Positions 33,477-43,376 of a stretch of 49,399 nucleotides of DNA are shown here, piece by piece. Within the stretch, counting starts at the first letter, position 1; the number at the start of each line of letters is the position of its first letter. A model generated the notes under the pieces. It saw only the letters and a list, made by a program, of their open reading frames with translations. It was not told the origin of the DNA and did not search any database. Location: the NCBI RefSeq assembly GCF_018784445.1, contig NZ_WQOH01000025.1, positions 1-49,399 of the forward strand. Direction: 5' to 3'. Source of the stretch: Gemmiger formicilis. Lineage in GTDB: Bacteria; Bacillota; Clostridia; Oscillospirales; Ruminococcaceae. Position numbers and translations under genes: made by a program.

Positions 33477-36400
33477 ATGCGCACCATTGATTTTCTTGAC
33501 AAGCGCGTCACAGGTATCTGCAATGAGCTGAAAAAGCTTTCTGTAAAACAGAAGTTTGAAACGAGCGACTGGCTCATAAAGCCGGGCAACTTCCTGCGCC
33601 CGGAAGATGCCGATGCAGACCCTGCACCGTTTGAACCCTTTGACAGCCGCACCATGCATTGGTACGGACCGGACAAGCATTACTGGTTCCGCGCGGATGT
33701 GGCTGTGCCGCAGGAAATGGACGGAAAACCGCTGTGGATGCACGTCTGCACCCAGATTGATGAGTGGGACGATGCCAAAAACCCGCAGTTCCTGCTGTTT
33801 GTGGACGGCAAGGTGACACAGGGCGTGGATATGAACCACCGCGACATCCTGCTGGACCGCTGCGCCAAGGGCGGTCAAAAGTACCGTCTGGAATTGCAGT
33901 CCTACACCGGAACCCTGCATACCGAATTCAACCTGATTGTAGACCTGCGGGAAATCGACCCCGAAATTGAGGGTCTTTACTACGATATGGTTGTGCCGCT
34001 GGAGGCTTTTCCCCGGTTGGAAGAGGACGGCAAAGCCCGCCGCGATCTGGAAAACGTGCTGAACGAGGCTGTCAATCTGATCGACCTGCGCACACCTTAT
34101 AACGAGAGCTTCTATCAAAGCATTGCTGCTGCCCGCCGGTATCTGGCAAAAGCACTTTATACCGACCTTGCCGGTCATGAGGAAGTCATTGCAAGCTGCA
34201 TTGGTCACACGCACATTGACGTGGCGTGGTGGTGGACTGTGGCACAGACCCGGGAAAAGGTCTGCCGCAGCTTTGCAACTGTGCTGAAACTGATGGATGA
34301 ATACCCTGATTATAAATTTATGTCCAGCCAGCCGCAGCTGTATTACTTCCTGAAGCAGCGCTACCCCGAACTGTATGAGCAGATCAAACAGCGCGTGGCA
34401 GAGGGACGCTGGGAACCGGAAGGCGGCATGTGGGTTGAGGCGGACTGCAACCTGACCAGCGGAGAAAGTCTGGTGCGCCAGTTCCTGTACGGCAAGCGTT
34501 TCTTCAAGGAAGAGTTCGGTGTGGACAACCGCATCCTCTGGCTGCCGGACGTATTCGGCTATTCGGGCGCACTGCCGCAGATTATGGCAAAGTGCGGTAT
34601 TGATTATTTCATGACCACAAAACTGGCATGGAACCAGTTCAACAAAATGCCTTACGACACCTTCAAGTGGCGGGGCATTGACGGCACCGAAATCCTGACC
34701 CACCTTGTCACAACGCTGGGGGTCGGTCAGAGCGAGAATGACTTCTTCACGACTTACAACGGCATCCTGCATCCCGATGCGCTGATCGGCGGCTGGCACC
34801 GCTACCAGCAGAAGGACATCAACAATGATATCCTGATTTCCTACGGTTACGGTGACGGCGGCGGCGGTCCGACCCGCGCCATGCTGGAAACCTCCACCCG
34901 TATGGAAAAGGGCATCGAGGGACTGCCCAAAGTGCGTCAGGCATTTGCACGCACCTACTTTGATGAGCTGGCTGAGCGTGTGAAGGACAACCGCCGCCTG
35001 CCCACATGGGAAGGTGAACTCTACTTTGAGTATCACCGCGGCACATACACCTCCATGGCGCGCAACAAGCGTTCCAACCGTAAGATTGAGCTGCACATGA
35101 TGGACTTGGAACTGCTCAGCCTGCTGGCACAAGCCAAGGTCGCATACCCAGAGGCAGAAATCGACAAGCTGTGGCATGGAATCCTCATCAATCAGTTCCA
35201 TGATATTCTGCCCGGTTCCTCCATCCACGAAGTATACGAAGTCACCAAAAAAGAGTATGCCGAGATGGAAGCCGAAATCACGGCACTGCGCGAGGAGCGC
35301 CTGGATGCACTGACCCCCGCCGGGGAAGGCGTTACCGTGTACAACACTACCGGCTTTGTCCGCAGCGATGTGGTTGAACTGGGTGATTGCAAGGCAGAGG
35401 CTTTGCAGGACGAAGCCGGCAATGTCTATCCCGTACAAAAAACAGCCGATGGTGCCGTGGCGTTCCTGAACAACCTGCCTGCCAAGGGCAGCAAAACGTT
35501 TGCGGTCGTACCGGCACAGGTTTCGGCTGCGCCTTTTGAAATTGCGACCGATGGACATAAGATTGACACCCCGTTCTATACTGTCACCTTTGATGAACAC
35601 GGTCAGATGACCGGCATCTTTGACAAAGAGAACCGCCGCGAAGTGCTCAAGCCCGGTCAGGCAGGCAACCTCTTCCGCGTATATGAGGATAAGCCCATCT
35701 ATTATGACAACTGGGATATCGATATTTTCTATACCGAAAAGTTCTGGGATGTCACCGACCTGCAGGACTTCACATGGACGGAGAACGGTCCCGTGCGCGC
35801 CACACTGCACATCGAACGCAATTACAGCAACTCCACCCTGGTGCAGGATATCCATTTCTATGCAAAGCAGCGCCGGATTGAGTTTGTTACAACCGTGGAC
35901 TGGCACGAACACCAGAGCCTGCTGAAGGTTCACTTCCCGGTAAATGTCCATACTGACGAAGCTACGTTTGAAATCCAGTACGGCAACCTGACCCGCAAGA
36001 CGCACGCCAACACCAGCTGGGATCGCGCACGCTTTGAAAGCTGCGGTCAGAAGTGGATGGACCTGAGCGAAGGACATTACGGCGTCAGTATGCTGAACGA
36101 CTGCAAGTACGGTCATTCCGTCAAGGATTCTGTGATTGGGCTGACCCTGATTAAGTCCGGCATTGAGCCGAATCCTACCACGGATCAGGAAGTTCACCAT
36201 TTCACATATGCCATTTATCCGCACGCCGAAAAATGGCAGGCAGCCGGCACGGTGCCGCAGGCGTTCTTCCTGAACCAGCCCGCGTTGGCTGTGCAGGGCG
36301 GAAAGCCGGGCGAAAGCTTCAGCCTTGCCGGACTGGATGCACCCAATGTGGTGCTGGAAACCATCAAACGCGCCGAGGATGGCGATGGTGCCATTGTGCG

Positions 36401-36578
36401 TATGTATGAGTGCGAGAACAGCCTGACAAATGTCACCCTGGACTGGAACCTTCCCTTCCATGCGGCAGAAAGCTGCAACTGTCTGGAACAGCCCGACGGC
36501 GAGCCGGTTGAAGTCAAAGACGGCAAGATTACCTTTACGGTAAAGCCGTATGAAATCAAGACAATTCGTATCCGTTAA
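33477..36578 (+). CDS. Alpha-mannosidase, GH38
   Basis: 1033 residues, the usual length for bacterial class II alpha-mannosidases. An N-terminal beta-sandwich region (about 1-230) precedes the catalytic barrel. Zinc ligands lie in GHTHIDVAWWW (His 244, His 246 is spacer-side, Asp 248 in the motif), and the nucleophile is Asp 358 in WLPDVFGYSGALPQI. NQFHDILPGSSIHEVY is the conserved end of the helical middle domain. The C-terminal half is made of beta-domains (about 620-1033). No signal peptide, so cytoplasmic. It would remove alpha-mannose from imported oligosaccharides ahead of GH130. AAAGGAAAG precedes the ATG at 33477. The 148-base gap upstream contains no clear terminator. Family is certain; linkage preference is not. 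Confidence 0.95.
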   Translation: MRTIDFLDKRVTGICNELKKLSVKQKFETSDWLIKPGNFLRPEDADADPAPFEPFDSRTMHWYGPDKHYWFRADVAVPQEMDGKPLWMHVCTQIDEWDDAKNPQFLLFVDGKVTQGVDMNHRDILLDRCAKGGQKYRLELQSYTGTLHTEFNLIVDLREIDPEIEGLYYDMVVPLEAFPRLEEDGKARRDLENVLNEAVNLIDLRTPYNESFYQSIAAARRYLAKALYTDLAGHEEVIASCIGHTHIDVAWWWTVAQTREKVCRSFATVLKLMDEYPDYKFMSSQPQLYYFLKQRYPELYEQIKQRVAEGRWEPEGGMWVEADCNLTSGESLVRQFLYGKRFFKEEFGVDNRILWLPDVFGYSGALPQIMAKCGIDYFMTTKLAWNQFNKMPYDTFKWRGIDGTEILTHLVTTLGVGQSENDFFTTYNGILHPDALIGGWHRYQQKDINNDILISYGYGDGGGGPTRAMLETSTRMEKGIEGLPKVRQAFARTYFDELAERVKDNRRLPTWEGELYFEYHRGTYTSMARNKRSNRKIELHMMDLELLSLLAQAKVAYPEAEIDKLWHGILINQFHDILPGSSIHEVYEVTKKEYAEMEAEITALREERLDALTPAGEGVTVYNTTGFVRSDVVELGDCKAEALQDEAGNVYPVQKTADGAVAFLNNLPAKGSKTFAVVPAQVSAAPFEIATDGHKIDTPFYTVTFDEHGQMTGIFDKENRREVLKPGQAGNLFRVYEDKPIYYDNWDIDIFYTEKFWDVTDLQDFTWTENGPVRATLHIERNYSNSTLVQDIHFYAKQRRIEFVTTVDWHEHQSLLKVHFPVNVHTDEATFEIQYGNLTRKTHANTSWDRARFESCGQKWMDLSEGHYGVSMLNDCKYGHSVKDSVIGLTLIKSGIEPNPTTDQEVHHFTYAIYPHAEKWQAAGTVPQAFFLNQPALAVQGGKPGESFSLAGLDAPNVVLETIKRAEDGDGAIVRMYECENSLTNVTLDWNLPFHAAESCNCLEQPDGEPVEVKDGKITFTVKPYEIKTIRIR

Positions 36579-36599
36579 ATAACAAAGTCCGAACATTCT

Positions 36600-36642
36600 G
36601 CACGGGCGGTTGGCAATGCGCCCGCCGCCCGTGCCTTTTTTT
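36600..36642 (+). terminator. Terminator/attenuator between GH38 and GH20 genes
   Basis: A 10-bp GC-rich stem (36600-36609 with 36625-36634) around 15 bases, followed by seven T. The GH20 ribosome binding site GGAGG follows at once (36643-36647). Downstream genes presumably rely on read-through. Confidence 0.8.
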
Positions 36643-36652
36643 GGAGGAAATG

Positions 36653-38503
36653 ATGATGGAGTTTATTCCGAATCCACATAAGATCGAACACCCTGCAGGG
36701 GTTCATATGCTGGACAATCAGAGCCGAATCACCCTGTGGCAGACCGAACCCGCCGCGTTGCTTTATGCACAGATGCTGCAGGGCTGCCTGCGGGAGTACG
36801 CCGGGCTGGAAGTGCCGTTCACCCGCGGTAAGCCCCGGGCAGGTGACGCCGTACTTACGGTGGATACCGCCCTGCCGCAAAACCGTTACACGCTGAGCAT
36901 TATGCCGGAATGCATCACGCTGAAAGCCGGCAGCGATGAAGCACTCTGCAACGGTGTGCAGACACTGTGCCAGTATATTGAACAGCACGGAGCCGTACTG
37001 CCCGCACTGGAAATTGAGGACTGGCCCGATCTTGCCAACAGAGGCTATTATCAGGACTGCTCCCGCGGACGTGTCCCGAAGCTGGACTACCTGAAACAGG
37101 TGGCAGATATTCTCTGCCGCTACAAGATCAACCAATGGCAGCTTTATATTGAGCACACCTATCTTTTCCGTGACCTGAGCGAAGCATGGCGTGAGGATAC
37201 GCCGCTGACCGCGCAGGAGATTATGGAACTGGATGATTACTGCGCAGCCCGGCACATTGAACTCGTTCCTTCCTTGTCTACCTTCGGGCATATGTACCGT
37301 ATTCTCAGCACAAAAACCTGTTGCGACCTCTGCGAGCTGCCTGACTCGGAAAAGATTCCGTTCAGTTATACCTATGCAGGGAATCACCATACCCTGAACG
37401 TATCCAATCCCGATGCGCTGGGGTTTGTAAAAGGGCTGATTGACGAATACCGCCCGCTTTTCCGCAGCAGCAAATTCAATATCTGTGATGACGAAACGTT
37501 CGATTTGGGCAAGGGGCGCAGCAAGGCACTCGCCGAGGAGCAGAGCGAGCGCAGCCTGTATCTCAGCCATGTGAAGGCGCTGTGCGAATATCTTGTTGCG
37601 CAGGGGGTAACACCGCAGTTCTGGGGGGACATCATGTGGCGCTTCCCGGAAAGCTGTGCCGAGCTGCCCAAGGAAACCATCTGCCTGAACTGGGGCTATC
37701 TGCCGCATCAGCGGGAAAATGAGATTCGGGATATTGCCGCCAGCGGGATTACACAGTATGCCTGCCCCGGCGTTTGTGGCTGGAACCGTTGGATGCCTCT
37801 GATGTACAATTCTTACCTGAATATCCGTACCATGTGCCACCATGCACACAAGTACAACGCTATTGGCCTTTTGAACACTGACTGGGGCGATTATGGTCAT
37901 GTCAATGACCCGCGCCTGACGATTCCGGGCGTCCTGTACGGTGCAGCGTTCGGTTGGAATGCAGAGCCTGTGGAATTTGACGAGCTGAATGAAGCGGTTT
38001 CCCGCCTGTATTACGGCGATGCCACCGGGCAGTTTGCCGGTCTGATGGCAAAACTGCAGGACTATGAAGTTTTTGACTGGCGGAATACCGTCAACTGGAT
38101 AGAATGTGATGAGAAAACCCGCGCCGAGATCCTTTCCGAGGTGGACTTTACAAGGATTGACGATGCCAACCGCGCCGTAGAAAAGGCAAAGGCAGATATC
38201 CTTGCAGCCGCGGTAAACCTTCCTGCCGGCAAAAAGCAGATTGTACAGGTACTCTGCCAGACGGCAGACATCATTGTGCTGTGGAACCGTATTGGCGCAT
38301 GGCTCAATGCAGGCTGCCCGCACGGCCCCGAAGCAGATGCCATGGCAGCTGCGCTGGAACACTGGCTGCAGCGCTACCGTGCGCAGTGGCGTCAGGTCAG
38401 CAAAGAAAGCAGCCTGTCGGTTCTGACAAACCTAATCTGCCGTTACGCGGATCTTCTCCGCGGACGCGCTTACGGAACCGTGGAGGCGCCTGCCGGGAGG
38501 TAA
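36653..38503 (+). CDS. GH20-family beta-N-acetylhexosaminidase-like enzyme
   Basis: 616 residues. The N-terminal zincin-like alpha/beta domain (about 1-115) is followed by the GH20 barrel: EIEDWPDLANRGYYQDCSRG at about 121-140, and KINQWQLYIEHTYLF. The catalytic Asp-Glu pair is in NICDDETFD (Asp 280, Glu 281 by this start). LNWGY and WGDYGH are later barrel blocks. Such enzymes release terminal GlcNAc or GalNAc. No signal peptide is seen, so it is intracellular, fitting cleavage of imported glycans such as those with beta-GlcNAc caps. Three ATGs occur in a row (36650, 36653, 36656) behind GGAGG; 36653 or 36656 have the best spacing. The next gene starts 3 bases after the stop codon. Confidence 0.85.
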   Translation: MMEFIPNPHKIEHPAGVHMLDNQSRITLWQTEPAALLYAQMLQGCLREYAGLEVPFTRGKPRAGDAVLTVDTALPQNRYTLSIMPECITLKAGSDEALCNGVQTLCQYIEQHGAVLPALEIEDWPDLANRGYYQDCSRGRVPKLDYLKQVADILCRYKINQWQLYIEHTYLFRDLSEAWREDTPLTAQEIMELDDYCAARHIELVPSLSTFGHMYRILSTKTCCDLCELPDSEKIPFSYTYAGNHHTLNVSNPDALGFVKGLIDEYRPLFRSSKFNICDDETFDLGKGRSKALAEEQSERSLYLSHVKALCEYLVAQGVTPQFWGDIMWRFPESCAELPKETICLNWGYLPHQRENEIRDIAASGITQYACPGVCGWNRWMPLMYNSYLNIRTMCHHAHKYNAIGLLNTDWGDYGHVNDPRLTIPGVLYGAAFGWNAEPVEFDELNEAVSRLYYGDATGQFAGLMAKLQDYEVFDWRNTVNWIECDEKTRAEILSEVDFTRIDDANRAVEKAKADILAAAVNLPAGKKQIVQVLCQTADIIVLWNRIGAWLNAGCPHGPEADAMAAALEHWLQRYRAQWRQVSKESSLSVLTNLICRYADLLRGRAYGTVEAPAGR

Positions 38504-38506
38504 GCC

Positions 38507-39784
38507 ATGGGCTGGCTTTATCAGCTGTTTTTTCCTGCGCATACACCGACCGAAAATGAACTGGAAATGGGTCGCTACCGGATTATTGCCGAAGGCGCAG
38601 TGGCCGGCGTGATTTATGCCGTTGCCACCGGCAACTTTCTGGCCGGGTATTTGAGCAGCCTTGGGGCGTCCGTATCCTTATGCGCCGCAGCGGCCATGAT
38701 ACCGTCTTTCGGGTGCGTACTGCAGTTTTTCTCGCCCTTTGTGTTTGAACGGATGCACCACCGCAAACTGGCTATATGGCTTATGTGCGTGGTGTTCAGG
38801 CTTTCCATCAGCAGCATTCTGCTGGTACCGCTGGCTCTGCCGGACCCCGGTCATGCCCGCGCTGTGGTGCTGGTGCTTTATACCATCGGCTTTTTCTCTG
38901 CGGGGCTTGTTACGCCGGGGCTGGAACACATGGTTTTGGGCATCGCCCCCCAAGGCGGGCGCGGTCAGTTCTACGCCGTCAAGAGCATTATCGGAACCTG
39001 CGTTTCCAGCGCGGCAACACTTGCACTTGGTCGCGTACTGGATTATTATCTGGAACAGGGGCAGGGCTATACCGGCTTTCTTATCATCGGTATTGTCAGC
39101 CTGTCGCTTACTGTGGTGGATGCCGTTCTGCTTGCTTCGGTAAGAGAGAACCCGGTAAAATTCACCTCCAAAATGCGCCCGGCGGATATTCTGCGCCCAG
39201 TGCGCGACCCTGCTTACCGTCCATTGCTTTTTTACTGCATCATCGGCGGGCTGACTGGCGGCTTTGCTTCTCCGTTCCTTTCCGTGTATGAGCTGCGGGT
39301 GCTGGGGCTCAGCCACACCTTCATCACATCGGTGGGTGTCGTGTCCGCTGTTGTGGGCATGGCAGGCAGCTGGGTGTGGGGGCGGCTGGCCGACCGCACT
39401 GCGTGGAACTGCGTTATTTGGCTTACTGCATTCCTGAATCTTTCCTGCACGCTGGGCTGGTCCTTTGTGCGCCCTTCCTTTGCACATTTGGTTGCGCCGG
39501 TTCTGATTGTCGTTGCGGCGGGCTGTGCAGGCGGCGCATCACTGGCAAGCACAAACCTGCAATTTGCATTGAGTCCTGAAAGCGGCAAAACCGCTTACTT
39601 TGGCGTAACGGCTGCCATGAGCAGCATTGCCACCTGCACATCGGCCGCAGTGGGAACCGCCATCCAGCCCATGCTGGAAAAATCTATGGGGGACAGCTCA
39701 ATTTCGCTGCTGTTTTTTGTGGCAGGCATCGGCGGTTTTGCCAACCTGATTATAAATGGGCGAAAATTGCCCTCTGTAACATAA
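38507..39784 (+). CDS. MFS transporter
   Basis: 425 residues with about 12 membrane helices and a short cytoplasmic N-terminus. MFS marks include the loop ERMHHRKLAIWLM after helix 2, RGQFYAVKSIIGTCVSSAATL in helix 5 region, and WGRLADRTAWN after helix 8. The substrate is not readable; in this setting it may import monosaccharides or small oligosaccharides, or export surplus sugars. It starts 3 bases after the GH20 stop with GGGAGG upstream, so co-translation is likely. A GPH or sugar-proton symport type is possible, but the conserved residues of LacY-like groups are not evident. Confidence 0.85.
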   Translation: MGWLYQLFFPAHTPTENELEMGRYRIIAEGAVAGVIYAVATGNFLAGYLSSLGASVSLCAAAAMIPSFGCVLQFFSPFVFERMHHRKLAIWLMCVVFRLSISSILLVPLALPDPGHARAVVLVLYTIGFFSAGLVTPGLEHMVLGIAPQGGRGQFYAVKSIIGTCVSSAATLALGRVLDYYLEQGQGYTGFLIIGIVSLSLTVVDAVLLASVRENPVKFTSKMRPADILRPVRDPAYRPLLFYCIIGGLTGGFASPFLSVYELRVLGLSHTFITSVGVVSAVVGMAGSWVWGRLADRTAWNCVIWLTAFLNLSCTLGWSFVRPSFAHLVAPVLIVVAAGCAGGASLASTNLQFALSPESGKTAYFGVTAAMSSIATCTSAAVGTAIQPMLEKSMGDSSISLLFFVAGIGGFANLIINGRKLPSVT

Positions 39785-39797
39785 AGGGAGAAAAAAG

Positions 39798-42398
39798 ATG
39801 TACCCATACCAGAACCCGGATCTTTCGACAGAAGAGCGCATTAGCGACCTGATGAGCCGGATGACCCTTGAAGAAAAGATCCTGCAGACAGATCAGTATT
39901 ATTCCGGCGATTTTACAACGCAGGACGAAAACGGCAAGGTTACAGCCGTGGATATGCAGCGGTTTGATGCACTGATGCAGCACAATAGTGTCGGCAGTGT
40001 GCAACTGCGCGGTATGACTGCTGCCCAAGCCAATGTTGTGCAGCGGTATGCCATAGAAAACACACGTCTTGGCATCCCATACCTTTTTAGCGAGGAAGCA
40101 CTGCATGGGCTGATGACAAACAACGCAACCAGTTTTCCGCAGCAAATTGGTCTGGCGGCAAGCTTTGAGCCTGAACTCGGGCGCGAGATGGGACACGCCA
40201 TTGCGGCAGAGTCCCGGGCTTGCGGGATTCACGAAACATACAGCCCCGTCATGGATCTGATTCGTGATCCACGGTATGGTCGCGCGGAAGAATCCTATGG
40301 TGAGGACACATACCTTTGTGCTGAGTTTGCACGCGAAACCGTATTGGGTATGCAGGGGACAGACCTGACGACACCGGACACCGTGGCTGCCGAACCCAAG
40401 CACTACGTCGGCTACGGCAACCCTGTGGGGGGACTGAACTGCGCCCCCTGCACCATGGGTCGGCACGATGTATTCAGCGACTGTCTGCCTGTCTTTGAAG
40501 CGGCTTTTGCAGACGGCAAAGCGTGCGACGCTATGTGCAGCTACAACTCCATCGACAGTATTCCGGTATCCATGGACCATGAGCTTTTAACGGATGTCCT
40601 GCGCGGGCAGTTTGGTATGCCGGGGTTTGTCCGCAGCGACCTGACGGCGGTTTCCCGCCTGTATGACTGGCACTTTATTGCCGAAACGCCGGAGGAGGCC
40701 ATCCGCCTTGGGCTGGAAGCCGGCGTGGACTTGCAGCTTTACGACTTTCCGCATGATGTCTGGCAGAAAGCGATTGCCCACCTGATTGAAAGCGGTTCCA
40801 TGAAGATGTCGGTGCTGGATACGGCGTGTCGGCGTGTGCTGCGTATGAAATTTGCACTGGGGTTGTTTGAAAATCCTTATACGGATGAAAAACGCGCCGA
40901 TAAAATCCTGCGCTGCCCGGAACACCTGACCACCGCGGAAAAAATAGCGGAAAAATCCATCGTATTGCTCAAGAATGACGGCTTGCTGCCGATCAGAAAA
41001 GACCTGCGCAGCGTGGCAGTCATCGGTCCGGCAGCTGATACGGTTTCTTATGGCGACTATACCGAAACACGCGGCCGTAAAGGCGGGGTTTCTGTGCTGG
41101 ACGGAATCCGTGCTGCAGTCAGCCCTGAAACCGAGGTGCTGTATGAGCGCGGCTGCAACTTTTTGGGGCAGGCGCTGCACCCGTTTGATCCGTCCATGCT
41201 GCGCGATGAAAACGGCGAATCCGGGCTGACAGGTCACTATTATAACGGACCTGTGCCGCAGGGCGAACCGGTGCAGGTTCGCACGGATCGCACCGTCAAC
41301 TTCAACTGGATTTTCGCACTGCCGCATCCTGCCCTGGATGCCAACTGTTTCAGCGTTGTCTGGACGGGTTCTGTGGTTATGCCCCGCACAATGGATGGCT
41401 GCATCGGGCTGAGTACGCAGGATAGTATGCGCCTGTACGTGGATGACAAACTGCTGATTGATGGCTGGGGCAAGGATAAGAGCGCTGACCAGGCATTGGA
41501 TTTCCACTTTGAAGCCGGACGCACTTATAAAATCCGCATTGAGTTTGTCAACGACCGGCGGGGCGCCCGCGTGATTTTCGGGTACAGCGCCGGGCGGGAA
41601 AATTTCCCCGCAGCAGTGGAAGCCGCACGCAAAGCGGATGTCGCCATCCTTTGCATGGGCGACAACGAGGAGACCAGCGGCGAGAACTTTGACCGCACCG
41701 ACCTGAACCTGCCCGGCAGACAGCTTGAGCTGGTACAGGCTGTTTATGCAACCGGAACCCCTGTGGTGCTGGTGCTGCAAAGCGGACGCCCCGTTACGGC
41801 GAATTGGGAAAACGATCATCTGCCTGCCATTCTGGAGGCGTGGTTCCCCGGTGAGCAGGGCGGCACCGCTATTGCAAAAACACTGTTTGGCGATGCAGCC
41901 CCGGGTGGACGGCTTCCCATCACATTCCCGCGCAGTGTCGGGCAGATTCCCTGCCATTACAGCCGGCGACCCGGCGGCGGAAAACGCTATGTGGAGATGG
42001 ACTGGCTGCCGCTGTATCCGTTTGGCTACGGTCTGACCTACACAACATTTGCTTACCGCGATATGGCCCTGAGCCGCAGCGTGATCGACCCGCAGGACAC
42101 GGTCACTGTCAGTGTCACGGTCACCAATACCGGCAAGTACACCGGCGATGCCGTGCCGCAGCTGTATGTGCGGGATATGTTCAGCTCCGTCGTAAAGCCG
42201 GAGCGCCAGCTGGCAGCTTTCCGCCGTCTGACGCTTGCGCCCGGTGAAAGCCGTCGGGTGGAACTGACTGTCGGACCAAAGCAGCTGCGTACCCTTGGTC
42301 CTGATTATGTATGGCGGGTAGAACCCGGAAAATTTGAACTCCAGCTTGGCGACAATGCAGAGAATATTCTGCTGCGCGCCGACCTGACCGTAGAGTAA
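39798..42398 (+). CDS. GH3 beta-glycosidase with PA14 insert
   Basis: 866 residues. The GH3 N-terminal barrel (about 1-300) has the KHYVGYG substrate-binding pair and the nucleophile Asp 281 in GFVRSDLTAV; note Asp-Leu in place of the common Asp-Trp. The second alpha/beta domain (about 370-450 and 600-720) is split by a PA14 carbohydrate-binding insert (about 470-600, GLTGHYYNG at its start, LYVDDKLLIDGWGKD within). NEETSGENFDRTDLNLPG matches the segment holding the GH3 acid/base. A fibronectin-III-like domain closes the protein (about 755-860). There is no signal peptide. Beta-glucosidase is the default; with these neighbours beta-mannosidase, beta-glucosidase or another activity is possible. 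GGGAGAAAAAAG precedes the ATG. Confidence 0.92.
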   Translation: MYPYQNPDLSTEERISDLMSRMTLEEKILQTDQYYSGDFTTQDENGKVTAVDMQRFDALMQHNSVGSVQLRGMTAAQANVVQRYAIENTRLGIPYLFSEEALHGLMTNNATSFPQQIGLAASFEPELGREMGHAIAAESRACGIHETYSPVMDLIRDPRYGRAEESYGEDTYLCAEFARETVLGMQGTDLTTPDTVAAEPKHYVGYGNPVGGLNCAPCTMGRHDVFSDCLPVFEAAFADGKACDAMCSYNSIDSIPVSMDHELLTDVLRGQFGMPGFVRSDLTAVSRLYDWHFIAETPEEAIRLGLEAGVDLQLYDFPHDVWQKAIAHLIESGSMKMSVLDTACRRVLRMKFALGLFENPYTDEKRADKILRCPEHLTTAEKIAEKSIVLLKNDGLLPIRKDLRSVAVIGPAADTVSYGDYTETRGRKGGVSVLDGIRAAVSPETEVLYERGCNFLGQALHPFDPSMLRDENGESGLTGHYYNGPVPQGEPVQVRTDRTVNFNWIFALPHPALDANCFSVVWTGSVVMPRTMDGCIGLSTQDSMRLYVDDKLLIDGWGKDKSADQALDFHFEAGRTYKIRIEFVNDRRGARVIFGYSAGRENFPAAVEAARKADVAILCMGDNEETSGENFDRTDLNLPGRQLELVQAVYATGTPVVLVLQSGRPVTANWENDHLPAILEAWFPGEQGGTAIAKTLFGDAAPGGRLPITFPRSVGQIPCHYSRRPGGGKRYVEMDWLPLYPFGYGLTYTTFAYRDMALSRSVIDPQDTVTVSVTVTNTGKYTGDAVPQLYVRDMFSSVVKPERQLAAFRRLTLAPGESRRVELTVGPKQLRTLGPDYVWRVEPGKFELQLGDNAENILLRADLTVE

Positions 42399-42420
42399 AG
42401 CAAGGAAGGAGAAACGGCGT

Positions 42421-43365
42421 ATGTTGTATCTGGGCGTAGATCTTGGCGGCACAAACATCAAGGCCGCACTTGTGAACAGCGAGGGTGAAATTCTGTGCGA
42501 AGCCAACACCCCCACAAACCTGCCGCGCCCGGCGGAAGCTGTCTGCGATGACATTGCAGCGCTGTGCCTGCAGCTGGCGGAGGGAAAGGACGTTGCAGGT
42601 GTTGGTGTCGGATGCCCGGGAACTGTGGACGGCGGAACGGTGCTGTATTCCAACAACCTAGATTGGCATGATTTTGCAATGGAGGAATATCTGGCGCAAA
42701 AGACAGGTCTGCCGGTTGCCGTTGGTAATGATGCAAATGTTGCTGCATTGGGCGAGGCTCTTGCGGGCTGCGCTAAAGGCGCACAGAGTACGGTTGTCGT
42801 TACTCTGGGTACCGGCGTTGGCGCAGGAGTTGTACTGGACGGAAAACTGCTGACAGGCTACACCGGCGCCGCCTCCGAAGCCGGACACATGGTGATTCTT
42901 GATACAGCAGACGCCCCGCGCTGCACCTGCGGACGTCATGGATGCCTTGAGGCACTGGCCAGTGCCACCGCACTGATCCGCATGACAAAAGAAGCACGGC
43001 TTGCCCACCCGGAAAGTGCGCTGAACGTGCTGGCCGCAAAGCCGGAAGACGTGAACGGTCGCACGGCATTTGATGCCGCTGCGCAGGGGGATGCCGCCGC
43101 ACAGCAGGTTGTGGATACCTACATTCATTATCTTGCGGTAGGCATTGCCAACCTGATCAACATCTTCTTCCCGGAAGTTATCGGGCTGTCCGGCGGTGTG
43201 GCCAACCAGGGTGAAAACCTGCTGAAGCCGCTGCGTGCCGCCGTGGAACCCATGGTGTTCGGACACGATTTTGCAAAAAAACATACCCGCATTACGACCT
43301 GCACACTGGGCTACCGCGCAGGGGTCATCGGTGCAGCCCTGCTGGCCAAAAGCCGCATGGAATGA
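42421..43365 (+). CDS. ROK family hexose kinase (glucokinase/mannokinase type)
   Basis: 314 residues. Full set of ROK motifs: ATP loop GVDLGGTNIKAALV near the start, VGNDANVAALGEA with the catalytic Asp, GTGVGAGVV, and the sugar/zinc block EAGHMVI ... CTCGRHGCLEALAS (about 156-184). It phosphorylates a free hexose, glucose or mannose, at C6 in the cytoplasm. AAGGAGAA precedes the ATG, 22 bases after the GH3 stop. It contrasts with the ROK protein at 26088, which lacks the zinc motif. It feeds the phosphohexomutase and ManA that follow. Confidence 0.92.
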   Translation: MLYLGVDLGGTNIKAALVNSEGEILCEANTPTNLPRPAEAVCDDIAALCLQLAEGKDVAGVGVGCPGTVDGGTVLYSNNLDWHDFAMEEYLAQKTGLPVAVGNDANVAALGEALAGCAKGAQSTVVVTLGTGVGAGVVLDGKLLTGYTGAASEAGHMVILDTADAPRCTCGRHGCLEALASATALIRMTKEARLAHPESALNVLAAKPEDVNGRTAFDAAAQGDAAAQQVVDTYIHYLAVGIANLINIFFPEVIGLSGGVANQGENLLKPLRAAVEPMVFGHDFAKKHTRITTCTLGYRAGVIGAALLAKSRME

Positions 43366-43376
43366 GGAAAATTAAG

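Noticed and set aside
33309-36596. A 1095-codon minus-strand open frame opposite the second GH38 gene
   Set aside because: GC-rich codon bias produces long antisense frames here; the plus-strand GH38 is unambiguous.
36575-38362. A 595-codon minus-strand frame opposite the GH20 gene
   Set aside because: Shadow of the GH20 gene; no motifs or ribosome binding site.
40587-42656. A 689-codon minus-strand frame opposite the GH3 gene
   Set aside because: Shadow of GH3 and ROK genes with no recognisable protein family.
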